Assembly (NCBI GenBank): GCA_905479105.1
Contig: CAJQLE010000003.1
Span: 1 to 64,000, forward strand
Direction of reading: 5' to 3'
Length of the DNA stretch: 64,000 nucleotides
Source: an uncultured Flavobacteriales bacterium
GTDB lineage: Bacteria; Bacteroidota; Bacteroidia; Flavobacteriales_G; Salibacteraceae
A program made the position numbers and the translations under genes. Numbering within the stretch: the first letter of the stretch is position 1; each line of letters begins with the position of its first letter. This document shows, piece after piece, positions 43,238 through 51,517 of the stretch. The notes below the pieces were generated by a model. That model did no database searches, was not told the origin of the DNA, and worked only from the letters and a program-made list of their open reading frames with translations.

Positions 43238-44960
43238 CGATAATCCAGAGAATACTCTCTATGTGTACTGTAGAGTTTCAACTTCAGGTCAAGAGAAAGA
43301 TGGGAGTTCGTTGGATGTACAAAAGAATAGAGGTATAAAGTTTTCTGAGAAATTGGGTTTAAATCCAATCGTGATATCAGAACAAGGAAGTGGATTACAA
43401 CCTTACATACCAAAAACTAATGAGAAAGGTAAACCAGAAGGAAGACCTTTATTTACTGAACTCATTGATGGTATTGAAGATAGTTTGGTGATGAACATTT
43501 GGGTAGATGATGATACTCGATTAACAAGAAACGATACAGACCTTCAGTTTCTCCATCTTACTATGAAACAAAGAGGAGTAAAACTATTTGTTGGTAGTTC
43601 TATGGAACCTAAAAAGTGGGATTGGACAACAGATTTAGTTGATACGATTATAACTAAGGTCAACCAACAACAAATCAGAATCCAAGTTAGAAAGAGTATC
43701 CGTTCAAAACGAAAGTTATTTTCTGATGGATGTTATATGAAAGGTGACCCACCATTCGGGTATAAACTGGAGAACAAAAGATTAGTTCCTGATGAGGATA
43801 GAAAAGAATGGGTACAAAAGATTTATAGATGGTATGATGATGGAATGACCACAACCCAAATTCAAAAGATACTATTTGAAAACTCCATTTTTCCACCTAG
43901 GTATAGTATATCTAATAACAAGTGGTTCCCATTAGAAACTATCGTAAACATTCTTTCCAATCAAAATTACATTGGTATAGATGTATATGGTGACTTAACC
44001 AACCAGTGTCCACCATTGGTTGATAGAAGAATCTTTGATTCAGTACAGAAGAAAATCTCTGATAAGAAAGGTTCTAAAATTGAAGTTAAACACGATGGTT
44101 TGTTGAAGAACATATTAAAGTGTCCCGACAGAAAGATGATGACTGTATTAGGTGTTAAGAAACACAGGAAACACCCTCTATATACTTGTGGTCATAGAGA
44201 GAGGTCGTATAAAAAGAGAAGTACCAATGATTGTCCAATCAAGAAATCTCTTCAGGTGGAACTGTTAGATGAGTATATATGGAATCTATTCATTGATGTG
44301 ATGAAGGACTCCAAAACAATCAGAGAGAAGACGAAAAAGGAACTTATAGGGAATCAAAACACCTATTCCATTAGAAGTATCAACAATAGAATTAAACGAC
44401 TTCAAAAGGAGTTAAATGGTTTGAATGAGAGAAGGTTGGAGTTAGATAAGAAGTTCTACATCAATGAAATCCCCAAGAAGAACTATCAAGTTCTTTCGGA
44501 TTCTATAACTGAAAAGGAGACATCAATAGAATCTCAGATTAAAGTTGAGGAACTCAAAATCAAACAACTCAGAAGTGATGAACAATGGATTGATTGGTTG
44601 GATGTTCACTTTAACCGATGGGAAGAAAAACGAAACCGAACCGAACTGAAGGAAAAGAAGAAGGTACTCAGTGAGTACATCCACGAAATCATGGTGAAAG
44701 ATTATGATGATTCAACAAAGGAACATCACATTGAAATTCACTTCAGAATTCCTATCATAAATGACAAAATTCACATTGATAGGAACAAAGATGGTAGTAT
44801 TTCGAGGGATAAGAAGGGTCTTCGGAAATATAAAGTATTAGAGGGAGAGGGGAGTTTGAACAACCCTCTCACCCACCAGAAATTATTCGACGGTCACACT
44901 CTTCGCCAAATTTCTTGGTTGATCTACGTTGCAACCTCTCATTACAGCGATATGGTATGA
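43218..44960 (+). CDS. Large serine recombinase (integrase), C-terminus rewritten at attR
   Basis: 580 residues as read in the integrated state. Resolvase domain (about 12-160) with catalytic Ser in YCRVSTSGQEKDGSS and Arg in DDDTRLTRNDTDL. Recombinase domain (about 165-290, MKGDPPFGYKLENKRLV, SNQNYIGIDVY). A zinc-ribbon-like part has an incomplete first knuckle (ILKCPDRKM, then YTCGHRER). A coiled coil spans about 385-455. The last 25 residues after position 555 are translated antisense from glmS and cannot be the native tail. Joining 44882 to 36795 keeps the frame and adds 110 codons. It is presumably the integrase of this element. Confidence 0.9.
   Translation: MKKIIFNDNPENTLYVYCRVSTSGQEKDGSSLDVQKNRGIKFSEKLGLNPIVISEQGSGLQPYIPKTNEKGKPEGRPLFTELIDGIEDSLVMNIWVDDDTRLTRNDTDLQFLHLTMKQRGVKLFVGSSMEPKKWDWTTDLVDTIITKVNQQQIRIQVRKSIRSKRKLFSDGCYMKGDPPFGYKLENKRLVPDEDRKEWVQKIYRWYDDGMTTTQIQKILFENSIFPPRYSISNNKWFPLETIVNILSNQNYIGIDVYGDLTNQCPPLVDRRIFDSVQKKISDKKGSKIEVKHDGLLKNILKCPDRKMMTVLGVKKHRKHPLYTCGHRERSYKKRSTNDCPIKKSLQVELLDEYIWNLFIDVMKDSKTIREKTKKELIGNQNTYSIRSINNRIKRLQKELNGLNERRLELDKKFYINEIPKKNYQVLSDSITEKETSIESQIKVEELKIKQLRSDEQWIDWLDVHFNRWEEKRNRTELKEKKKVLSEYIHEIMVKDYDDSTKEHHIEIHFRIPIINDKIHIDRNKDGSISRDKKGLRKYKVLEGEGSLNNPLTHQKLFDGHTLRQISWLIYVATSHYSDMV
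44871..44896 (+). repeat. Right attachment site (attR)
   Basis: ACCCACC (44871-44877), five bases, then TTATTCGACGGTCA. Left of GT (44893-44894) is element, right is glmS. Paired with the left end, ACCCACCAGAAAT and ATTACAGGTGGGT are inverted arms (11 of 13) centred on GT. Confidence 0.75.
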
Positions 44961-46724
44961 AAGCAATTGCAGTGGTATAGATGCCACTAATGGCGAGAAT
45001 ATCTCTTCCGTTTCAGGTATTTCAATACTGTAATCGGCCATTTCGGTCACTTGAGTGTCGCCTTCGGTTACTATGGCGATAATCACGCCCTTCCTTGCCT
45101 TTACTTCTTGAATGTTACTTACTACTTTTTCATATGAAGGACCTTTTGTTGCAATTACAACTACAGGCATATCTGCATCAATCAAGGCAATTGGACCGTG
45201 CTTCATCTCTGCCGCAGGATATCCTTCAGCGTGGATATAAGAGATCTCTTTCAATTTGAGAGCTCCTTCTAAAGCGACTGGAAAACAATATCCTCTTCCG
45301 AGGTATAAGAAGTTACTGGAATCCTTGAATTTCGTTGAAATTTCTTCAACCAGTTTATCTGTTTTAAGGGCGCGTTCGATCTTTTCAGGAATAGCCTCTA
45401 GACCATAAAGCAAACGCTGATATCGGCTTCTTTCTATGGTTCCTTTTTTGCTTCCAAGCATTAAGGCCATGAGGGTTAAGACAGTTACCTGTGACGTGAA
45501 CGCTTTTGTACTTGCAACACCAATTTCTGGTCCTGCATGCGTGTACGATCCGCCATGTGTTGTTCGAGCGATGGAAGAACCAACCACATTACAAACACCT
45601 AGAATAGTCGCGCCTTTTGATTTTGCCAGTTCTAAAGCAGCTAATGTATCCGCTGTTTCTCCTGATTGAGAAATGGCGATTACAACATCATTCTCAGTAA
45701 TAATCGGATTTCTATATCTGAATTCTGAGGCGTATTCTACTTCAACAGGAATCCGAGCCAAATCTTCGATTAAGTACTCGCCAACTAATCCAGCATGCCA
45801 CGATGTTCCGCATGCCACAATGATGATGCGCTGTGCATTGATGATCTTCTGTTCGTAATCTGCAATCCCACCCAAGTGAACAAGGCCTTTAGCAACGTTT
45901 AAACGACCGCGCATACTATCATGAACACTTCTTGGCTGCTCGTATATCTCTTTAAGCATAAAATGCTCATAACCACTTTTTTCAAGCTGCTCTAAATGCA
46001 GCTCCAACTCTTGAATGTATGGCGTAACATTTTGCTTTTTAGCCGTGAAAAGCCTCAATTCTTTGCCAGGAACTATCTCCGCTATTTCGCCATCGTCCAA
46101 ATAGACAACGTTCTTCGTGAACTCAACAATGGGAGTTGCGTCTGAGGCAATATAATAGTCTCCCTCGGCACCTATTCCAATTACTAAAGGACTACTTTTT
46201 CTTGCGGCAACCAAAGTTCCGGGTTCGCTTTTAGACATAACGACAATGGCATATGCCCCGATTACCTCGTTAAGAGATTTGCGTACCGCTTCAGCTAAAC
46301 TTACATTTTCGTTCTTCTTGATCTCTTCAATCAAATTGACTAAAACCTCAGTGTCAGTTTCTGATTTGAAAACATATCCGCGCTGCATCAGCTCTTTTTT
46401 GATGCTGTCATAGTTTTCTATAATACCATTGTGAATAAGCACTAAATCTCCTGACATAGATTGATGCGGATGCGAATTCGCATCATTTGGCTCGCCATGT
46501 GTCGCCCATCGTGTATGACCAATTCCATAGTGTCCTTCTGTGTTTGCAGATCCAATATGACTCAATAAATCCGACACTTTCCCTTTGCATTTATACAGAT
46601 TCAAGGTATCACTCATGAGAGCAACTCCAGCGCTGTCATAACCCCGATACTCGAGTCTTTGAAGACCTTTAATTAGAACTGGAAAAGCTTGACCTTTTCC
46701 TGTGTAACCTACTATACCGCACAT
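44883..46724 (-). CDS. glmS: Glutamine-fructose-6-phosphate aminotransferase
   Basis: Makes glucosamine 6-phosphate for cell-wall and lipid A synthesis; 613 residues, full length. The N-terminal glutaminase has the nucleophile Cys2 (MCGIVGYTGK) and RYRGYDSAG-type contact RLEYRGYDSAG. Two SIS domains follow (GTSWHAGLVGEYL; SQSGETADTLAAL; LGRGYCFPVALEGALKLKE). The end DQPRNLAKSVTVE is the conserved glmS C-terminus, intact although the element joins at the stop codon. Loss of its original downstream terminator means glmS transcripts now run into the element, antisense to the recombinase. Confidence 0.98.
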   Translation of the reverse strand: MCGIVGYTGKGQAFPVLIKGLQRLEYRGYDSAGVALMSDTLNLYKCKGKVSDLLSHIGSANTEGHYGIGHTRWATHGEPNDANSHPHQSMSGDLVLIHNGIIENYDSIKKELMQRGYVFKSETDTEVLVNLIEEIKKNENVSLAEAVRKSLNEVIGAYAIVVMSKSEPGTLVAARKSSPLVIGIGAEGDYYIASDATPIVEFTKNVVYLDDGEIAEIVPGKELRLFTAKKQNVTPYIQELELHLEQLEKSGYEHFMLKEIYEQPRSVHDSMRGRLNVAKGLVHLGGIADYEQKIINAQRIIIVACGTSWHAGLVGEYLIEDLARIPVEVEYASEFRYRNPIITENDVVIAISQSGETADTLAALELAKSKGATILGVCNVVGSSIARTTHGGSYTHAGPEIGVASTKAFTSQVTVLTLMALMLGSKKGTIERSRYQRLLYGLEAIPEKIERALKTDKLVEEISTKFKDSSNFLYLGRGYCFPVALEGALKLKEISYIHAEGYPAAEMKHGPIALIDADMPVVVIATKGPSYEKVVSNIQEVKARKGVIIAIVTEGDTQVTEMADYSIEIPETEEIFSPLVASIPLQLLSYHIAVMRGCNVDQPRNLAKSVTVE

Positions 46725-46726
46725 AA

Positions 46727-48100
46727 TTAATCGTTTATATCAGTGTAGAATATTTCAAGCACAATATTATCAGATCCTTGCAATACAGTTTGGGTGCGTA
46801 CATTTCCGTTAAGAACAGGCACTTGTGCATTGAGCGTAAAACCTAAGTTGACGTTGCTTCCGCCTTGCGCAGATTCGATTATTTTTTGGATTTGACGAGT
46901 AACGTCAAAGCTGTATTCTGATTTATCATCAGAAAGTTCTCCGCCATGTCTAGATGTACTAAACGTATAGTCTAAATTAAGTGTCTCAAGAGTATCGCCA
47001 GTTGAAGGATCTACTTCAAAGTCTAGCAAGATCAACTCTGGTGAATAATCGAGCCCTGAAGGCTGCATATCAGATGTTTTAATTCTTAATCGTGTAAGAT
47101 TGACAGCTATATCAGTTGCCTTTGCGAAATTATTCAATGATGGAAATAACAATTCTGTTCTCACCCCAGACATTCCTTGAACGAAGAGCAATTCTTTTCC
47201 TTTTGATAAATCGTTGAGATAATTGCTCACCAATGCGGTTGATCGATCGTTGTCAAAGCGATTGATCCGAGATGTTGAAGTGGAAGTTAAGAATGTTAGG
47301 GACTCTGCTTCGTCAGCGTTAGAGCTATTTTTTGGGTGGAAGTAAAGAGTTAACCCAGTGCTGCTTCCTGAGGTGATGAAGCTGTAAATGGCGCCATTTT
47401 GAACACTATTTGAAGCGTTGGTTTCAATTAGTAGGCCTCGGAAGTATTCTTGAAGTTGAGCCGAAGTAGCATATTCCCTACCTATGCCTTGTAAGAGAAA
47501 CTCACCTAAGTCTTTGTCAAGATAGAATTGAAAGCCGTCATAGTCAGCGCTATTGAACAATTCGCCAATTTTATCTTGAGATTCAAATGAAATAGGCGCT
47601 GTGCCAACCGGCTGATCATCGGTTTGAAACGCTTTATCTGAAGTATAGTTAGAGTCACTAATGATCTCTTCATCAATCACAAAAACCTCTAAAAGTTGAA
47701 TTTCAGTAGGGTCCCCATAAGAATTGCTTGCTCTTATGTTTAGGATTAGTGAATCAACTACATATTCTTCAGGCTTAAGGTCAAGAGCAATGTTTTCAGA
47801 TTCTAAAATAAAGTTCAAGTAGAGACTAGCAGATGAACGGCCAAAGACATCGTTGTTCATCGTTCCAACGAAGTTTTGAAAATTGGTGGAAACCTGCGGT
47901 TCGTCTAACAATACAGTTTTTGCTTGTACGGTGAAGCTATCCAATTTTTGAATAGGATCTAACGAGCCCTCGGGCTGCACCTCAAGTCCAAGCAATTGGT
48001 CGCCCTTGCAAGCTCCCAAAGAAACTAAAAGCACTAAAAAAACAACGGCTCGCCATAAGGCAAACCGCTGTTTATTTGAATGTCTATGTGTTTTATTCAC
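46727..48100 (-). CDS. DUF4270 lipoprotein
   Basis: 457 residues. Signal AVVFLVLLVSLGAC with lipobox LGAC, so an outer-membrane or periplasmic lipoprotein. The DUF4270 pattern is visible: LGLEVQPEGSLDP, DEPQVSTNFQNFVGTMNND, FGRSSASLYLNF. Function unknown in the family. It lies 4 bases after the glycogen synthase gene and 2 before glmS, an order common in Flavobacteriales, so the three probably form an operon. Confidence 0.88.
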   Translation of the reverse strand: MNKTHRHSNKQRFALWRAVVFLVLLVSLGACKGDQLLGLEVQPEGSLDPIQKLDSFTVQAKTVLLDEPQVSTNFQNFVGTMNNDVFGRSSASLYLNFILESENIALDLKPEEYVVDSLILNIRASNSYGDPTEIQLLEVFVIDEEIISDSNYTSDKAFQTDDQPVGTAPISFESQDKIGELFNSADYDGFQFYLDKDLGEFLLQGIGREYATSAQLQEYFRGLLIETNASNSVQNGAIYSFITSGSSTGLTLYFHPKNSSNADEAESLTFLTSTSTSRINRFDNDRSTALVSNYLNDLSKGKELLFVQGMSGVRTELLFPSLNNFAKATDIAVNLTRLRIKTSDMQPSGLDYSPELILLDFEVDPSTGDTLETLNLDYTFSTSRHGGELSDDKSEYSFDVTRQIQKIIESAQGGSNVNLGFTLNAQVPVLNGNVRTQTVLQGSDNIVLEIFYTDIND

Positions 48101-48104
48101 GTTG

Positions 48105-48935
48105 TTATTCTGCTACCACAGTTGATTCTGCTGCTACTTGAGAGTAGAAATCATCGAATACACTCATGAGTTTTTCCTCTGGTTGCGCATCTAAAACTGG
48201 CTTTCCTAATGAGTTAACGTAGGTTTTTATTTCATCGCTGACATATTCTGAACCAAATACAATACCGTCAGAATATTTAGCCGCTAATTTAACCCAGCTA
48301 TCATACGAAGGATTTGCCATCAACTCAGCGTCTTCCAGCTCAATTCCATCATATTTTAACTTCTCAATGAATCGTGGATCCATAGTCTCCTCAAAAGATT
48401 CATCATAGATAGAGAAGACAACTTTCGCATCTCCAAATAATGGATCGTCAGCATAAAAGGTCTTTTGATAAACGGCCATTAAAGCACTGAACCAGCCATG
48501 ACAATGGATGATTTCTGGCATCCAGCCTAATTTTTTTACCGTTTCGAAAACTCCACGGCAAAAGAATATTGAACGTTCGTCATTGTCTTCGAAGAAATTG
48601 TCTTCTTCATCAAAGAAGGTAGCCTTGCGCTTGAAATACTCTTCATTGTCTATGAAGTAAACCTGCATTCTGGTCGGCTGAATAGAAGCCACTTTAATAA
48701 TCAACGGATGATCCGTGTCGTCAACAATAAGGTTCATACCTGAAAGGCGGATAACCTCATGCAACTGATGTCTTCTTTCATTCACACAACCAAATCTTGG
48801 CATGAACAGTCTGATTTCTTTTCCGAAATCTTGAGCCTCCTGTGGTAACTGTCGGCCAATGTATGACATGTAATTTTCTGGTAAATAAGGGTTGATCTCG
48901 TGAGAAACGTATAAGACGCGTTCGTAATTACTCAT
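48105..48935 (-). CDS. Glycogen/starch synthase, catalytic N-domain only
   Basis: 276 residues covering only the N-terminal Rossmann half of GT5 glycogen synthases (VLYVSHEINPYLPEN, RLFMPRFGCVNERRHQ, IIHCHGWFSAL). The C-terminal nucleotide-binding half is absent. Such short versions are normal beside panC in this phylum; whether they make glycogen is unclear. Divergent from panC, with a full promoter between. Confidence 0.85.
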   Translation of the reverse strand: MSNYERVLYVSHEINPYLPENYMSYIGRQLPQEAQDFGKEIRLFMPRFGCVNERRHQLHEVIRLSGMNLIVDDTDHPLIIKVASIQPTRMQVYFIDNEEYFKRKATFFDEEDNFFEDNDERSIFFCRGVFETVKKLGWMPEIIHCHGWFSALMAVYQKTFYADDPLFGDAKVVFSIYDESFEETMDPRFIEKLKYDGIELEDAELMANPSYDSWVKLAAKYSDGIVFGSEYVSDEIKTYVNSLGKPVLDAQPEEKLMSVFDDFYSQVAAESTVVAE

Positions 48936-48987
48936 ATATAAATCCTTGGGTTTAAGAAAAGAACTCTTTTTTTGCGAAAAAGTGTTG

Positions 48988-49018
48988 CAAATTTACGCAT
49001 TTAAGGGCTATACATCAA
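48988..49018 (-). promoter_or_regulatory. Promoter of the glycogen synthase-DUF4270-glmS operon
   Basis: On the reverse strand, TTG (49018-49016) and TAAATTTG (48995-48988) are separated by 20 bases, a good -33/-7 pair. Confidence 0.6.
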
Positions 49019-49039
49019 TATCAACAAGCTTTTGTCAAA

Positions 49040-49876
49040 ATGAAAATTGCTAAAAACCGTGAAGAACTGAGTATTTGCTTAAACTCTAAGACACAGATTG
49101 GGTTCATTCCGACTATGGGAGCGTTGCATGATGGCCATCTTTCATTGGTCAACGAGAGTAAAGTTCGAGGCCTGACCACCGTGGCAAGCATATTTGTTAA
49201 TCCCACTCAATTTAACGACCCTAAAGACTTTGAAAAGTACCCGATTGATACAGAGGCAGATTTGGAAAAATTGCAGTCTGCCGGCTGTGAAGTTGTGTTT
49301 CTACCAAATCGACAGGAAATTTATCCGGTTGGAAGTGAGGACCTTTATTTGCATGATTTTGGCGATTTAGAAACACGGTTCGAAGGAGCTTTTAGGCCTG
49401 GACATTTTAAAGGTGTTGGCCAAGTGGTTCATATACTATTTGATCTTGTAAAGCCGAACACAGCTTTTTTTGGGCAGAAGGATTTTCAGCAACTGCAAGT
49501 AATTAAGCGACTGGTTCAGCAGGAAAATATGCCGATTGAAATTGTTGGAATGCCTACGATTCGAGAAAGTGATGGCCTCGCAATGAGCTCTCGTAATAGG
49601 CGTTTAAATGAGAGCCAGCGCTTTGAATCAACCTTACTGCACAAAGTGCTCACCTACTCCAAGACAAGGTTAAAACAGCAGTCGTTCAATGATATTCGTC
49701 TAGAAGTTCAAAAAATGTTTACTGATTCAGCCGAACTTGAACTTGAGTATTTTGATATTATTTACCCGGATCAATTTATTCCAGCGGATAGGTTTCGTGA
49801 AGACAAGACATATCATGCGGTTATATCAGCATATGCCGGTGAAATAAGATTAATAGATAACATGCAGCTTGCATGA
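49040..49876 (+). CDS. panC: Pantothenate synthetase
   Basis: Joins pantoate and beta-alanine using ATP; 278 residues, normal length. The HIGH-type motif is PTMGALHDGHLSLV and the KMSKS-like motif is MSSRNRRLNESQR; FGQKDFQQLQ is also conserved. panD, its frequent neighbour, is not next to it here. The stop overlaps the upstream frame of the APS reductase gene, whose real start is 43 bases later. Confidence 0.97.
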   Translation: MKIAKNREELSICLNSKTQIGFIPTMGALHDGHLSLVNESKVRGLTTVASIFVNPTQFNDPKDFEKYPIDTEADLEKLQSAGCEVVFLPNRQEIYPVGSEDLYLHDFGDLETRFEGAFRPGHFKGVGQVVHILFDLVKPNTAFFGQKDFQQLQVIKRLVQQENMPIEIVGMPTIRESDGLAMSSRNRRLNESQRFESTLLHKVLTYSKTRLKQQSFNDIRLEVQKMFTDSAELELEYFDIIYPDQFIPADRFREDKTYHAVISAYAGEIRLIDNMQLA

Positions 49877-49919
49877 ACAGTCCAATCAACGTAACCTTTG
49901 CACTGGAAAGGCACAAAAG

Positions 49920-50600
49920 ATGAAAGAACTTACGGATGATTTGCTACAGAAAATTGAAGGGATTCGCGACCATGTGCAAGAGTTTCGCAATGAAGGCCGG
50001 ACCTTCTTTGCGAGTTCATCCTTCCAGACACACAGCTTGCCTATGCTTCACCTTTTGGGTCAAATTGCGCCAGAGATGCCCGTCTATTTCATTCAAACAG
50101 GGTTTCATTTTCCAAATACATTAAGGTTTAGAGATGAAGTAGCGAAGGCTTTTGGCATCAATGTATTGAATATTGAATCTCATGTGCCTAAAGTGCAGCA
50201 GCGTGATGCGAAGGGAAATTTCTACTTCACATCAGATCCGGACTATTGCTGCTTCCTCAACAAAACACAACCTATGCAGCCGCTACTAGAGCGATTCGAT
50301 ATTTGGGTAAATGGAGTGCGCGCTGATCAAAACGCGAATCGTAAGAACTTAAAATCATTTGAAAACACTCCTCAGGGCGGTATGCGTTTTCATCCAATGC
50401 TCGATTGGAGTAAGCAAGAAATATGGCAATACATCAGCATTATGGATTTGCCACGCCATCCGTTGGATGCACAAGGATATGTGAGTATTGGATGTGAACC
50501 CTGCACCATGAAACCAGCAATGGGCGATGAACGCGAAGGAAGATGGGTGGGGCAAAATAAAACGGAGTGCGGCCTGCACACAGAATTGATTAGTAAGTAG
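49920..50600 (+). CDS. cysH: Adenylylsulfate (APS/PAPS) reductase
   Basis: Reduces activated sulfate to sulfite in sulfur assimilation; 226 residues from the ATG at 49920. The frame extends upstream to a TTG inside panC, which is unlikely. The paired cysteines (DYCCFLNK) and later CxxC (GCEPCTMKP) are the iron-sulfur ligands that mark the APS-using group, and the catalytic Cys is in KTECGLHTE. No other sulfate-assimilation gene is in the window. Confidence 0.9.
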   Translation: MKELTDDLLQKIEGIRDHVQEFRNEGRTFFASSSFQTHSLPMLHLLGQIAPEMPVYFIQTGFHFPNTLRFRDEVAKAFGINVLNIESHVPKVQQRDAKGNFYFTSDPDYCCFLNKTQPMQPLLERFDIWVNGVRADQNANRKNLKSFENTPQGGMRFHPMLDWSKQEIWQYISIMDLPRHPLDAQGYVSIGCEPCTMKPAMGDEREGRWVGQNKTECGLHTELISK

Positions 50601-50602
50601 AT

Positions 50603-51517
50603 ATGAGAATATTAGTTACAGGAGGAGCTGGATATGTAGGCACAGCGCTATGTCATTCTTTGCTTCAATTGAAAGAAGTAGAAAGCGTTACAGTATATGA
50701 TAACTTGAGCAGGCATAACTATAACCTTTTCATTGGGATAAAGAAATTTGATGCTCGCTATCAATTCATTGAAGGAGATATTCTTGACAGCCGAAATTTG
50801 AGAAAAGCAGTCTCAAAAGCGGATGTTGTATTTCACTTGGCAGCTAAAGTAACTACACCTTTTGCTGATCAAGATGCACACCTTTTTGAGCAAGTGAATC
50901 ATTGGGGAACGGCTGAAGTGACCTATGCAGTGGAAGAAAGCAATGTGAAGCACCTAATTTATTTGAGTTCAGTTTCAGTATATGGCTCTGGAGATATGGC
51001 TAAAGGAATCGATGCTGAATTGAACCCAAAGACATTTTACGGCATTTCAAAAATGCGCGCTGAAGAGCACGTACGTAGATTGGAGGATAAAGTAAAAACT
51101 ACTATCATTCGTTGCGGAAACGTGTATGGTTATAATCGGAGTATGCGTTTTGATGCGGTGATCAATAAACTCTTATTCGAGGCTAATTTTCACAACAAGA
51201 TCAACATCCACGGCACGGGCGATCAGCACAGACCATTTGTTTTTATAGATACAGTAACTGCTGCTTTAAGCCAACTCATCAAAGAAGATTCACAAAGTGG
51301 AACGTTCAATTTAGTGGAGCACAATTACAGCATCAATGATATTGTGGAGGTTCTGCGTGAATTATATCCTGAAATGGAGATGATTTTCATCAATAACAAC
51401 ATGAAGCTGCGTGAGCTGAGAGTAGAGACTGACAAAGGAAATCTGACGACTTCTTTAGACCACTTAGATGTTCTCCGCAAACGTCTTGCAGCGTTTAAAA
51501 AGGAGTTTAGTTTCTAA
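50603..51517 (+). CDS. NAD-dependent epimerase/dehydratase (extended SDR)
   Basis: 304 residues. The NAD motif is TGGAGYVGTAL, and the catalytic pair is in STFYG-type KTFYGISKMRAEEH (Tyr-x-x-x-Lys) with the Ser in YLSSVSVYGSG. VFHLAAK and the GTGDQHRPFVFIDT region fit nucleotide-sugar epimerases. The substrate is unknown. Starts 2 bases after cysH. A 100-base diverged copy of codons for RCGNVYGYNRSMRFDAV is found at 56372-56471. Confidence 0.88.
   Translation: MRILVTGGAGYVGTALCHSLLQLKEVESVTVYDNLSRHNYNLFIGIKKFDARYQFIEGDILDSRNLRKAVSKADVVFHLAAKVTTPFADQDAHLFEQVNHWGTAEVTYAVEESNVKHLIYLSSVSVYGSGDMAKGIDAELNPKTFYGISKMRAEEHVRRLEDKVKTTIIRCGNVYGYNRSMRFDAVINKLLFEANFHNKINIHGTGDQHRPFVFIDTVTAALSQLIKEDSQSGTFNLVEHNYSINDIVEVLRELYPEMEMIFINNNMKLRELRVETDKGNLTTSLDHLDVLRKRLAAFKKEFSF

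Larger units (their letters stand above)
36795..44894. mobile_element. Serine-recombinase integrative element in the glmS 3' end
   Basis: About 8.1 kb lie between superoxide dismutase and glmS. The boundaries are direct repeats TTATTCGAC (36795-36803 and 44883-44891) plus a shared GT two bases further; the right copy is the end of glmS. The interior is visibly more AT-rich and its proteins are Lys/Asn-rich. Genes at the two ends are a tandem serine recombinase pair (right) and an excisionase-like protein near the left end; the centre carries a GIY-YIG nuclease with a coiled-coil partner and unknown genes. No conjugation or replication gene is recognisable, so transfer would need help. Confidence 0.88.

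Noticed and set aside
36741-44960. Tn7-like transposon at glmS
   Set aside because: No tnsABCD-type genes or Tn7 ends; the recombinases are of the serine type and the insertion is at the stop codon, not downstream of it.
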